In this document: positions 30,410 through 40,694 of the stretch, one piece after another
How positions within the stretch are numbered: position 1 is the first letter of the stretch
Layout of the letters: the number at the start of each line of letters is the position of its first letter
DNA from: Saccharomycopsis crataegensis
Lineage: Eukaryota; Ascomycota; Saccharomycetes; Ascoideales; Saccharomycopsidaceae
Direction of reading: 5' to 3'
Length of the DNA stretch: 64,000 bases
NCBI RefSeq assembly: GCF_037102585.1
Contig: NW_027043829.1
Coordinates: 1,054,001 to 1,118,000 of the forward strand
Notes under the pieces: model-generated
The model's database searches: none
The model's input: the letters and a program-made list of their open reading frames with translations, nothing else
Told to the model about the DNA's origin: nothing
Translations under genes and position numbers: made by a program

Positions 30410-33400
30410 ATGGTCATTGCCACTGGTTTACCTGGCGCGTTAGCTGGACAAATAGATGGGGAAATCGCCTCAGTCAATCAGCAACTTGAATCGCGGCTCA
30501 CCATCCTTGCGGAAAACGAATCATCCAAACACAACCTTAGTGTGAACTATTATACTAACCCCGGGAACAACAACAGTAATAATGGAGAAAGAGAACTCAA
30601 ATTGGGGCTATTAGATAAAATATGGGTGATAAAGAATTTGATCAAAGAAGTGGAGTTTTCTTATGAGCAGCCATTTGCGTTCCAGTTCCAATCGATCAAT
30701 TATAATGTCAATAAATTGGATGAAAAGCTCGGAAGCTTGAAAAACTACATCAATGATGTTTCGTACCACCAAGAAGTTTCCAAAGCCAGGACTGCTCCGC
30801 AATTGACCCCGAGGAATCAAATATTATACCCTAATGGCGTCGAGAACACCGTGCTGCTACCTGGTGGGTTCAGCGATTTTTCTCCAGAGAAGTTGCAGAA
30901 TGTTTCATTAACTGACCAAGAATTGATCTCTACCGATACCACCAAAGACTATTCTAAGAACATCATTATAATAAGGTTATTTGAAAATAAAATAAACGGG
31001 TTCAAAACGGTATATTTTCAAAAATTGCTTGAATTAATGGATAAATTTTGCCAATGCCATGGCGCAGAGGACGACAGTACCGTGCTAGTACAAGTCTCCC
31101 ATAAGTTAGTGAATACTTATGACGATCTAATAGAGGAAAGTGTTACTATAGAAGAGTTTTGTGAATTCCTTGATGAGAATTATCACACACTAGCCATGAA
31201 GAATCCGTCCTTTAAGAACGATTTTGATTTGAAAATTCACCGCTTTTCAACCCTTGTGGGAGAAAATGTTGGATCCAAACTTCTAAGCGTCAATCAACAC
31301 CAAAAAAAATTAGAGCTCGTCAAAGATGACAACTCTTTCAAGTTGGTTAGCACTAACGATGCATCAGTGAAAAAAACGTTCAACGCCTTTATTACCAATA
31401 TGCTGCAGTTACTCGAATTCTTTATTCTATTACCACCATTTCTCCGCAGGAGTTTGCTAAAACCAGGTAAAGTTGATGCAAATTCTCTATTTGCTAAGAA
31501 TGAATTATCAGGGTTCATTAATTTCAATTTGCTTTTGTTGATCAGCGGTTACAATCAGTGTTGCATCGACCAAAGTAATAAAAGATTACTCGTAACGATT
31601 AAACAGGATATCATCACCCTAATCAAGTTGATATACCTACTTATAAAATTGAAAATTTTGAATAAAAATGACTTTTATTTTTTAAACTTGGACCTGAATG
31701 AATTGAACGAGAAATCTACCAACGAGTTATTCATCGCATACTTAAATAATTTGCCTACCATTGAACTCAATGATTATAATAAAAATTTATGGCTGGGAAA
31801 TATTAATAAATTGATTGACTTTCATCTTGATAAAAAATTGAACCGAATTATCAACGAAATCAAAAGTTACTTGACCACTTTTGATACTTTTGATTTGATT
31901 TTCCATGAATTGATTGATAGATCAGAAATTGATTTCAGAGAAGTTAAGAGTGTTGAGACTCCAAAATTACCACCGCCTCCGGCTCCTGAACCCGAAGTTA
32001 TTTCTAAACCATCATCACCAATCAAGAAATCACCAAGAGCTCACCAACGCACATTTTCAGGAGCCACCAATATTATGGACTCAATCAATGAAAATGAGCA
32101 GTCTATTGATTCTTTACTCGGTTCCAAAATTCAAGAAAAGACCACAGAAGATTCCAAAAGAAAAAATAATCGGAGAACCAGTGTTTTTGCGTTGAATGCC
32201 GGGCGAGGTTCCTCAAATGCGTTATTTTCTCAATTCCAATCGCCAACGATTTCCGAAGATGAACTGCCATTGGAATTGAAAATACCGCAAGATCGATCAT
32301 TCAATCAAGATGCCTTAGATTCATTGATTGGTAAAACCTCAACACCAAACCTTGGTCCACCTACACAACCAATCATTATCACCCAAACTGTTAACGGTGA
32401 TCGTGATCCATCACACAAGTCGCTCCAGGGGCCTCCTTCAGGAATTACTTCCCCAATGTCTCCAGTTACTCCGTTATCACCATTTGATTTTTCATCTAAT
32501 TCCCAGAGATTTTCTAACATTGATAAGAAACGGCCGGATGATGATCGGAAAAGATTTTCCAAAAGATTCTCTTCTTATCAGCAACATCAACAGCAAGGTA
32601 GTGGTACTGATGAAGACTCGGGCTCAATTCATAGTGAAGGAACTGCGGATACCAGTAATGCGCCCTCTGGCACCTCATTGGGGAGAAGAGCTTCAAAGAG
32701 AATTTCGAAAAGATTATCCAAGAGATTCTCGACGTTTAGCGCAGAGAAGCCAAAGGATAAAGCAGGAAGTTTTGATGATAGTGAGGACTTTGATTTGGAC
32801 GAGGATGCCTGGGGAGGGGACGATGATTTGGATTTGGACTTGGATTTGGAAATGAATGATGTTAACACGACAGCCCACGGGATTGGGCTCATGAAAAAGG
32901 ATGAAAAAACTGTGTCCAAAAAGAGAAGTTCGAAATCGATCGTATCTTTCAATTCCATTGATGAAGAGTTAGATGATTGGGGATGGGGAGATGATGAAGA
33001 AGAAGAAGATCTTAATCTTAACGAGAGCGATATTCTTGGTGGGCAAGACCAGAAACAAGGTCATAATGAGGCAGATAAGGAAACCGAAGACGCTGTTGCG
33101 GATTTCACAGTGAGTTCGTTCAAAAGCACCAAGATCCCGGATGAAATTTTTGGAATCATTATGAATTTTGTCGAATATTTGACGGAATTATCCAATAAGG
33201 TGAATGAAACTCAGGAAATTAGTGACTTTTCGATCACCAATGAAGAAATCATGAATAAGATCAACCAATTGATGGATATTTTCTATTTGATTGGTGGGTA
33301 TCTGAAATACGATTCGAAGTTCTTATTTTATAATGATGTTTATTATTTGAATATTTTATTGAAGCAAAAGCTTATTAACTTGAAGATTCTATTTAATCCC

Positions 33401-34138
33401 TACACTAGAGAAGAATTAACAAAGCTTTCTGAACCAATCAACCCACAAGTTGCCTTCAAAGGGCCGGTATTATTTGATGAAAAAATTGAAAATTATTTGA
33501 CCAACATTATTAATCTTGAGAAAATTTCGTTCTTGAGAATTTACCGGAAATTCCAAAACTTCACCAACTTGTCATCACCAGCCAATGGTAGTAATAGCTC
33601 AAACATGATCTTGACTCAGTTAGAATTCAAATTCAAAGAAATTTTCTTCGCTGGTGGGTTTCAACAACTTTCGATTAACTTGAAGCAATTGATCGTGGTG
33701 AATTTCCTCAACGAATTTTATCAATTGATCATCAATGATATTTTACAAATCAGTTTGATTTCCGAACACGATAGTGAAGAGCTTTGCAAGATCATTTCTC
33801 ACATGCTACGATTTGTCAGTTTTTTTGGCAATCTTCACGCTGCCGATGATGATACTGTGGAAGATTATGCTCAAATTAATGAAAAGGATTTCGCAAAGGA
33901 GACCAGCGAAGACGTGATTTTCTATAAGAAGAACATCAGCAATTTCTCCAAGTTGGCGAATTTCAAGATCGTGGTATCTTCACATCTTGCCCTGATCATG
34001 GAAAATTTCTATAATGGGGAGTTCTACAATATGGAAACCGAAGAATTGATTCACTTGATTAAATCATTGTTTGTGGAAAGTGATATCAGAAGAAACGCGA
34101 TCAAGGAGATTGAAGAAATAAGAAATATTTCGATTTGA
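30410..34138 (+). CDS. DSL1: Dsl1, ER tethering complex subunit (ZW10-like)
   Basis: 1242 aa. A helical N-terminal tethering region covers about residues 1-490 and a Pro/Ser-rich linker about 500-740. An acidic central segment has Trp motifs (DEDAWGGDDD near residue 800 and DDWGWGDDEEEEDLN near 856). The helical C-terminal domain ends with SDIRRNAIKEIEEI, resembling the ZW10/Dsl1 C-terminus. In yeast the acidic WxW lasso of Dsl1 binds COPI coat on incoming retrograde vesicles. The rest joins Tip20 and Sec39 at the ER. It is much longer than S. cerevisiae Dsl1 (754 aa), mainly through the linker with repeated KR(I/L/F)SKR(L/F)S motifs near 690-760. Identification rests on the W motifs and C-terminal similarity. 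Confidence 0.75.
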   Translation: MVIATGLPGALAGQIDGEIASVNQQLESRLTILAENESSKHNLSVNYYTNPGNNNSNNGERELKLGLLDKIWVIKNLIKEVEFSYEQPFAFQFQSINYNVNKLDEKLGSLKNYINDVSYHQEVSKARTAPQLTPRNQILYPNGVENTVLLPGGFSDFSPEKLQNVSLTDQELISTDTTKDYSKNIIIIRLFENKINGFKTVYFQKLLELMDKFCQCHGAEDDSTVLVQVSHKLVNTYDDLIEESVTIEEFCEFLDENYHTLAMKNPSFKNDFDLKIHRFSTLVGENVGSKLLSVNQHQKKLELVKDDNSFKLVSTNDASVKKTFNAFITNMLQLLEFFILLPPFLRRSLLKPGKVDANSLFAKNELSGFINFNLLLLISGYNQCCIDQSNKRLLVTIKQDIITLIKLIYLLIKLKILNKNDFYFLNLDLNELNEKSTNELFIAYLNNLPTIELNDYNKNLWLGNINKLIDFHLDKKLNRIINEIKSYLTTFDTFDLIFHELIDRSEIDFREVKSVETPKLPPPPAPEPEVISKPSSPIKKSPRAHQRTFSGATNIMDSINENEQSIDSLLGSKIQEKTTEDSKRKNNRRTSVFALNAGRGSSNALFSQFQSPTISEDELPLELKIPQDRSFNQDALDSLIGKTSTPNLGPPTQPIIITQTVNGDRDPSHKSLQGPPSGITSPMSPVTPLSPFDFSSNSQRFSNIDKKRPDDDRKRFSKRFSSYQQHQQQGSGTDEDSGSIHSEGTADTSNAPSGTSLGRRASKRISKRLSKRFSTFSAEKPKDKAGSFDDSEDFDLDEDAWGGDDDLDLDLDLEMNDVNTTAHGIGLMKKDEKTVSKKRSSKSIVSFNSIDEELDDWGWGDDEEEEDLNLNESDILGGQDQKQGHNEADKETEDAVADFTVSSFKSTKIPDEIFGIIMNFVEYLTELSNKVNETQEISDFSITNEEIMNKINQLMDIFYLIGGYLKYDSKFLFYNDVYYLNILLKQKLINLKILFNPYTREELTKLSEPINPQVAFKGPVLFDEKIENYLTNIINLEKISFLRIYRKFQNFTNLSSPANGSNSSNMILTQLEFKFKEIFFAGGFQQLSINLKQLIVVNFLNEFYQLIINDILQISLISEHDSEELCKIISHMLRFVSFFGNLHAADDDTVEDYAQINEKDFAKETSEDVIFYKKNISNFSKLANFKIVVSSHLALIMENFYNGEFYNMETEELIHLIKSLFVESDIRRNAIKEIEEIRNISI

Positions 34139-34295
34139 TGGTTTGTATTATTTTTTAATTTATGTTTATCTTGTATGTCCCAATTTTTTTTTTTTGTTTT
34201 GTCTTGTAAAAGATTATTAAGGGTGTATAGACTAGTATATCATAAAAAAAAGAAAAAAAAAAGAGTGATCCTCTTTAAATATTGAGATTACTAAT

Positions 34296-34315
34296 TTTTC
34301 CACTATAGTGGAAAA
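34296..34315. repeat. perfect 20-bp palindrome
   Basis: TTTTCCACTATAGTGGAAAA reads identically on both strands. It lies about 160 bp after the DSL1 stop. It could be a hairpin at the transcript 3' end or a dimeric protein site; function unknown. Confidence 0.9.
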
Positions 34316-34608
34316 CTGATGAAAATATGAGTGGATTAATAATGTTGCGCGAGAATTACCACAAACATGATAATTAATTTATTTTAGGGTGTTTTTTTTT
34401 TTTTTTTTGCATGTTTATTTTAGCATGATGATTTGGTAGTGATTCTGGAGCACCAATTTGTTGTGTCCCCATTGATGAAAATCATTTCGAGATAAATAAT
34501 AGTTTGGGTTGGTCCGGATGTGTGTTGTGATAAATTATGCAACTTGGTTATTTAGAATATTACATCTGCAAGAGGTATCGGGGATCACTAGATCCTTTAC
34601 AAAATCAA

Positions 34609-34628
34609 CTACTATAGTGGTATAGTAG
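34609..34628. repeat. 8-bp-arm inverted repeat CTACTATA-gtgg-TATAGTAG
   Basis: Arms are perfect with a 4-base loop, and the core CTATAGTGG is shared with the palindrome at 34296-34315, so the two may be related elements. Confidence 0.8.
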
Positions 34629-35590
34629 TTTAAGCAGTTTAACTACCATAGCACTAAGATATATCATCCATTGATCAGTGGTAACTCCGAGCCTTCCAGT
34701 ATGATATTACGAGTTACTAGTCAAACAGGGCATCATTCATTACCAGTAAAGTTAAATGCTACAAAGGTAGTAAGTACACACTGACACATCCCCCTATTAT
34801 CCAGTATGCAACGAGTGTGAGAGAGTAGCTCTATGAAAACCCAGATTGCAATATACCCAACCGAGAACCTTACGGCAACCGTTTTCAACATCGATAAGAA
34901 AAACAATCTTGGAAAGTTTTTCAAAGACAAAAAAAAAACTAACTAACAATGATGATAAAAAGCAGAGATGTGATGAAATTGCTAACGATAATCCTGGGCA
35001 TTACTATAGGTTGGTGACCAAAAACTCTTAAAAATTAGGTGGTGTCATACTAGGACCTACCATTAATGGCTACAGAGTCGAGGTTTTTGAAATTAGGATT
35101 GGGATTATTTTTCTACCAGTTAATACTTTTTAGTAAAGATGTTGAATATTTTTGATTTTTTCCGAAAGCTCTTCACTTATTATAATGCTCCGAAAACGAT
35201 TCAATAAATCACAAAATAGAATGTTTGATAAATTAATGAACGAATTAAGAAATGTGAAGAATGCCACTCTGTTTTACGACATCGAGATACAACAACATAT
35301 AACCTTTTACGCTGCTTGATCTGCACAATGAAATAAAAGCTATCTGAATCTTCTTATAGATCTTTATTTGACTACAAAATGAAATTATTTTTTTTCGGAA
35401 TAGGAAACCAACAACAATTGACTCCGGCAGGTGTCTTATATCATCAGCCTGTGGCTAAAAAAGAATGACGTTGTGTGAAAAACTTAAGGTGAAAAAAAAG
35501 TGGAAAAAAAAAAAAGTTTCATCGTACAGATCGCACTTCCCTAGATTATACGAAATTTCGGTGTGTTTCCCTTGTATTCTTAAGTTAAGG

Positions 35591-37189
35591 ATGACAATCT
35601 CTTTGAGTGAAGACCAATTGCAACAGCTGCGTCAGCCGCTAGTGGATCACAAACAAGAAATCCAACATTTGGAGTATCTTCTTCCACGCATCGTCGCAAA
35701 AATCATTGACTACGTCAAACCTGATCCAGAATCCAGCTTGGTGGTGCCACCATGTCTCACGAAATCTTGCGAAGGCAAGGAGACTCTTAGTGGAAGAGAA
35801 CTCTACAATGCTCTTACATCAGTCCCAGGGAAGCTTGATTTACCACTTAAAGGGTTTGGGACCCAGGTGGAGGATGAAGCGATGCTCCAGCCGGTTCTTG
35901 ATCAGATCGATTTGATTTTGGACAACAGCGCCAATACTTGGTCACTAGGGTTTCTTGAGAAATTGTACGCTCTGACAAATCCAATCGGGGTGATTGCTGA
36001 TTTGGTGCTTCTGGTGTTGAACACCAATTCCCATGTGTTTAGCGCCAGTCCGGTATTGACGGTGATTGAAAAATTTGTTGGTCGGGAGTACGCCAAACTA
36101 TTTTATGGGCATGATAGTGAATATTGCGGAGGATTGACATTCCCTGGAGGCAGTTGGTCCAATGTCACCAGTCTTCATATGGCAAGGGCTCATCTTTACC
36201 CCTCGACAAAGACAGAAGGAAATTCGGCTCATCGATTTGCAATTTTTACCTCGGTTGATTCTCATTACAGTATTACCAAGGCGGCAATGCTTTGTGGGTT
36301 TGGCACCGATGCGGTGGTGGGGGTTCCGGTGACTGAGACAGGAGAGATGATTGTCGAGGCTTTGGAATCGGAGATTGTGAGGATGAAGAATGATGGATGG
36401 ACACCGCTTTATGTGAACGCCACTGCGGGGACCACGGTATTTGGGTCGTTTGATCCGATCGAGGAGATCTCGATGGTGGCGCGGAAGCATCGGTTATGGC
36501 TACATGTCGATGGGTCACTTGGAGGGAATTTCATTTTTAGTGGCAAAGATTTTACAATGTTGGAAGGAGTTGGCAAAGCTGATTCTATCACGGCCAACCC
36601 TCACAAATTGCTAGGAGTGCCGGCCACTTGCTCATTTTTGTTGGTGAAAGACGAAAGAATCTTCAAAAGTTGCAATTCCTTGAAAGCAGAGTATTTGTTC
36701 CATGACGCCGGCGATAATTTTGATTTGGCGAACGGTACCCTTGGGTGCGGTAGAAGGGCCGATCTGTTGAAATTTTACTTGAGTTGGTATTATTACGGGA
36801 AGTTGGGATTTACCCAAAGAATTGACCATGCAAAATACATGGCAGACTATTTTGCAAACAAGTTGGCGTCGATGGCCAATATTTTTGAAGTGTTGAATCT
36901 TGTGGATGGCAGAGTTCCGGGGGTCCAAGTTTGCTTTTACATGAATCCGACAACAAGGGTCATTGATGATTACACAAGAATCACCAGGCAGGTATGTGGC
37001 CGGTTCCACGCTGAGGGGAAATACATGATTGATTATGCCCCATTCCCCCAAGCAAATAAGAATAATCCTAGGGCTAAGGGCGAGTTTTTCCGGGTGGTGT
37101 TCGTGAATCCGAAGCTATCGACAAAGTTTTTGGACCGCATGGTGGAGGATTTGTGCAGTTTTTGTGAGCTGGGGGATGTGATTATGTAA
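35591..37189 (+). CDS. group II PLP-dependent decarboxylase (glutamate/aspartate/CSAD-like)
   Basis: 532 aa from ATG 35591. Motifs: LNTNSHVFSASPVLTVIE, GGSWSNVTSLHMAR, YVNATAGTTVFGSFDP, WLHVDGSLGGNFIFS, and the PLP lysine in SITANPHKLLGVPATCSFLL. C-terminal blocks are CGRRADLLKFYLSW and RVVFVNPKLS. The family decarboxylates glutamate, aspartate or cysteine sulfinate; the substrate cannot be fixed by eye. It is unrelated to the bacterial-type Gad1 of S. cerevisiae. Three CTG codons (residues 128, 141, 392) fall where relatives carry Ala or Ser, for example D(A/S)LK in the GRR block. A perfect short inverted repeat lies 40 bp after the stop. A class III aminotransferase and a globin lie within 5 kb. 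Confidence 0.87.
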   Translation: MTISLSEDQLQQLRQPLVDHKQEIQHLEYLLPRIVAKIIDYVKPDPESSLVVPPCLTKSCEGKETLSGRELYNALTSVPGKLDLPLKGFGTQVEDEAMLQPVLDQIDLILDNSANTWSLGFLEKLYALTNPIGVIADLVLLVLNTNSHVFSASPVLTVIEKFVGREYAKLFYGHDSEYCGGLTFPGGSWSNVTSLHMARAHLYPSTKTEGNSAHRFAIFTSVDSHYSITKAAMLCGFGTDAVVGVPVTETGEMIVEALESEIVRMKNDGWTPLYVNATAGTTVFGSFDPIEEISMVARKHRLWLHVDGSLGGNFIFSGKDFTMLEGVGKADSITANPHKLLGVPATCSFLLVKDERIFKSCNSLKAEYLFHDAGDNFDLANGTLGCGRRADLLKFYLSWYYYGKLGFTQRIDHAKYMADYFANKLASMANIFEVLNLVDGRVPGVQVCFYMNPTTRVIDDYTRITRQVCGRFHAEGKYMIDYAPFPQANKNNPRAKGEFFRVVFVNPKLSTKFLDRMVEDLCSFCELGDVIM

Positions 37190-38811
37190 TCAGCAGGGCA
37201 ACCCTCGTGTGTGTATGGGAAGAATCTCCGGATTGACAATCCGTGGGATCGACAATCGTAGCAAAACTACTCATCGATCTAAGAACGATTATAATATACA
37301 AGCAGCCCTTTGAGACATGCTTGGTCTTGTAGGTGAAGACATAGAAACTGCATTAAATTACCGTTGGGATTTCTATAGTCGGTGTTTATTTTGATCTTTT
37401 TAGGGGGGTGGTGATGCTGCTCTAGCGTGCACTGTAGATTCCCGATGAGGGGTGTGTGTGTGTGTGTGATCGTTACAGGATTACTTAATTGAGGTTTTTC
37501 GTTCCTTACCGACCTCTCCTCCATCTGTCTCCCTTGGTGACCTAAGTTTATTGCAAAGGTTGCTTTAGCTGACTATACTATTCCGGATTATTTCTCCAGT
37601 GAGCGGCTCCCTAGGTTTATCCTTGAGTGTTGTTGTTGCTTCTTCCCCCAGGGCAGTCAGGGGAATTTCTCTCGCTAATTATAGTTGTATTTGCGCCGTA
37701 ATCTTAAAAGAAAGCTTGTTTAGCCGACGGAGTAGATAGGCACACTGGCTGGGGAAAACACAAATTATCAGGCGATTTGTCTTATTCACCAATGCAGCAT
37801 TACCCACAGAGAAAGAAAGAGAAGGCAGAATCCGATCTGAGGGCCGTGGGCCGGGTGACAGTGTACGTCTAGCTATCTGTTGTATGTATTTCGTGCACAT
37901 TATAAAAAAATAAGCCATAAAGCATGAGGTAACTGACTGTTAGATCCCACAGGTGGAGTCTGGTCTCTGACCTAAATATCTACAATATGTAGCCTAGATA
38001 GCATTTATATATATAATATATACGAGAGATATCTATAATTAACAAGGGAATGGACAATATAGTTCCGGAACCCAATAGGAATTGTGTGACAGATCATAAT
38101 TATAATCGATTATAAAATGCGGCCCAGCACTTTCCGGAACGTCATCACTTTTTTTTTCTTTTTTTCTTTTTTTCTTTTCTTTTTTCCAAGGCCTTGGAGG
38201 AGGCGGTACTACGCAGCCCTGGGCACTCGCGGCCTGCTTTCTTTTCTTTTTTGCCTCCCTGATGGGCTGTCTCTTTTGTGTATTTTATACTTATATCTGA
38301 ATATTTATAATACCAGTGTTACATATTTATATTTATATATCTATATATTATACAGTAAAAATTCAACCGTCTTTTCACGCTTCGCACAGCAACCCCAATC
38401 CCCAACAATCATCGCTAATAAACAGAATCATTCGACTTTTGTGAAAAACAAGTTTTTTAAGGGTGCCTGCCTGCAACAAGAAACACGCATATTTTATGAA
38501 AAATTGTGTTTTATGCAATGGAAAAAAAAAAAAATAAAAAAAAATAAAAATTTTTTTTTTTTTTTTTCATCGATCACTCCACAACTGAAAAAAATACCCA
38601 TTTTATCTGCTAATATGTGCATATACAAGTGCTTAATACATATATATCCAAATGTAAACAGTGTGCTATCATTTTATATATTTATCTATATATTCCCTTG
38701 TAATTCCTTCATGTAAATAATAAAGAAAAAAAAAAAATAATTCATATCTTTTACTCTCAATCAAATCACCCGACCCCTCTATAATAAATATATCATCGAT
38801 ACACTCCAACA
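37190..38811. promoter_or_regulatory. long upstream region of globin 2
   Basis: 1.6 kb. An inverted repeat CGGATTG-a-CAATCCG lies at 37229-37243. (GT)n is at 37449-37468. GTTCCGGAAC (38062-38071) is a perfect palindrome running into CCCAATAGG, a CCAAT box. A second TTTCCGGAAC lies at 38131-38140. Facing A and T tracts at 38521-38567 precede a TATATAT-rich leader. A 199-codon open frame (38117-38716) is poly-Phe artefact. Confidence 0.45.
37229..37243. repeat. inverted repeat CGGATTG-A-CAATCCG
   Basis: Perfect 7-bp arms around one base, 40 bp after the decarboxylase stop. It also reads as CGG-N9-CCG, the spacing style of zinc-cluster factor sites, or as a small 3'-end hairpin. Confidence 0.8.
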
Positions 38812-39897
38812 ATGAGACCTCTTTCAGTCACATCCACCAACAACAGTACCACTGCCTCTTCTGCTTCGGTATTTACCTCCCTTGACTCAGAATTGACTTC
38901 AGTCAGTACCCAGATCACCCACTTGTCTCGCTCTACAACCCCTATCAAATCTAATTTCGATAATAAACAACCACAACCACAGCAGCTGATGCACCATCAA
39001 CTCCGCAAACCACTAACCCTAAGCTTATCCCCTCGTGAAATAAAATTGCTCAAATCCAGTTGGAGCTCGATGTTAAACGACATCTTCGATGAATCATCCG
39101 ACTCCTCCGAAGAAGACTTCAACCAATTCACATCATCGTCCACTTTCTCTAAGCACGGCTCTCCCGGAGCTGCTGCATCGATGTTCTGCCAACAATTGTA
39201 CATGAACCTCTTGAATCTTGACCCTCATTTGACAACAATGTTCCCAACCATCCAGCACCAAGCGTCCGCATTGTCCGGGGTGATCACCATCGCTCTTTCG
39301 TCGCTTCCAAATATCCATGTGTTTGACGATTACCTTGCCCAAATCGGCCGTCGTCACAGCAGAGTGTTAAACATCGAAACCGCCCATTTTGAATTGATGC
39401 TCCAGGCATTGCTCATTACTTTCGAAGACAGATTGTCCGAAAGATTCACTTTAGAATTAGAAGACACTTGGGTCAAGTTGTACGGGTACTTGGCTAATAA
39501 GATCTTGGAAAGTTACGCTGAAGATTTCATCTTGGATCCAATTGCCGACGAGCCAATTAGGGCCATCATTGATCCCCTCACCAACCAACTCATAACCCCA
39601 AATACCAACTCCAAAATTAATACTAGTGTTAACAGTTCCGATCTGGAAAGTTTGTACTCCACCGACTCTTTGTCAGTCAAACACAAACCATCGCTTCATT
39701 CTCTTAATACTGTGTTGACCAATGTCTCCTCCAATAACACTCCAGTTATCAAAAAGACCAATCTGAATCAAAGATCGGGCTCATCTTCTCATGCTGACAG
39801 CGAAGAGCTTATTTCCAATGCCCAAGGTAACGGTCATGGCTTCAATAGCAAGTTATCTAAGTTCTATAACTTCTACAAGCCAAAGGCTATCAGATAA
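38812..39897 (+). CDS. globin-like heme protein 2
   Basis: 361 aa. It is clearly a paralogue of the globin at 14645-15709. Shared blocks are SPREIKLLKSSWSSMLNDI, MFCQQLYMNLLNLDPHLTTMFP, DDYLAQIGRRHSRVLNIE (proximal F8 His182) and RFTLELEDTWVKLYGYLANK. The N-terminal extension of ~68 residues is Ser/Thr-rich with a Gln/Pro patch. An acidic Ser insert (ESSDSSEEDF) lies between helices A and B where globin 1 has an Ala/Pro insert. The Ser-rich tail is likely phosphorylated. I infer a heme-binding sensor or oxidoreductase-type globin of the YNL234W family, in the cytosol or nucleus. The upstream region holds a CCAAT box and palindromic TTCCGGAA sites. Confidence 0.86.
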   Translation: MRPLSVTSTNNSTTASSASVFTSLDSELTSVSTQITHLSRSTTPIKSNFDNKQPQPQQLMHHQLRKPLTLSLSPREIKLLKSSWSSMLNDIFDESSDSSEEDFNQFTSSSTFSKHGSPGAAASMFCQQLYMNLLNLDPHLTTMFPTIQHQASALSGVITIALSSLPNIHVFDDYLAQIGRRHSRVLNIETAHFELMLQALLITFEDRLSERFTLELEDTWVKLYGYLANKILESYAEDFILDPIADEPIRAIIDPLTNQLITPNTNSKINTSVNSSDLESLYSTDSLSVKHKPSLHSLNTVLTNVSSNNTPVIKKTNLNQRSGSSSHADSEELISNAQGNGHGFNSKLSKFYNFYKPKAIR

Positions 39898-40694
39898 TCC
39901 CCCAATGTGTCATATCTCCCTGAACTGCTTTGTCAACATTGAAAATTTTTTTGCTCTTGCGCTGTTTATTTTTCTTTCTTTGGTTTCTAATTCGTTATTT
40001 TTTTGGAGTTTTTAATTTTTCTTTCATTTCGCTGGTATTTCTTATCCCCCTTCCCTCACCCCTTGTTCTGCTGATTATAATTTTGGTCCGTTGATGATGT
40101 TGGCATTAAACAACTGCTGCCTCCACACAATCTTGTAATTATACCTGCAGCAGCCTTAGTGATACATGTCATAGTCTTCTGGCCTTTTTCAAATCCATTC
40201 AATATCCAATTACAGGTTGTTGTTTTTTTTTTTTCTTTTCTTTTCTTGCCTACCTGTTGTGTATTTTATCAACAATTAATGTTGCCTATATTCATGATTT
40301 TTAATTTCTCAATTTTTTCATACCACTGTTCTTTATGTATTTAGTTTTTAATAGATTAATTCTAATTTATCTGTTCCAATGTAGATCATAATATTCCTAG
40401 CTAATTAAATAAATATCTTATTTTATGGAAAATACAACCAAGAGATTTTATCATGGTGGTGTGTCCACGTGATCAGATATGCATCCGCATTGGAAATTGC
40501 TGAGCGATCCTCTCCGGCTGTTGTCTGTCCGGAACGGAGGACCTCGCACACTGATATAAAACCATAAACTATGAAATAAAAAAACTACAATTAATCAAAT
40601 CAAAAACATAACAATACATAAAATATTAAATGAAACAAAAATCTTTCTAGCTATTTATATAGAATGAGCAATAAATAATGGTGGCCTCGTAAAC
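39898..40694. other. convergent intergenic globin 2/aminotransferase
   Basis: T-rich 3' sequence with T10-T12 runs near 40219-40230. A short GC-rich patch lies near 40440-40560, including CCACGTGATC. No gene seen. Confidence 0.45.

Larger units (their letters stand above)
34139..35590. other. 1.45-kb intergenic with small palindromes
   Basis: Contains a perfect 20-bp palindrome at 34296-34315 and a hairpin at 34609-34628. A T16 tract is near 34391. Short open segments have no protein character. The start of the next gene was moved from 35465 to 35591 because the upstream codons are Lys-rich and not conserved in type. Nothing else is recognised. Confidence 0.45.

Noticed and set aside
35465-35590. 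Upstream ATG extending the PLP decarboxylase by 42 codons
   Set aside because: The added residues are Lys-rich from A tracts and unlike a targeting peptide; the ATG at 35591 better fits the family start.
38117-38716. 199-codon plus-strand open frame upstream of globin 2
   Set aside because: Dominated by Phe and Lys from T and A homopolymers and Tyr/Ile from TATA repeats; reads as an AT-rich leader, not a protein.
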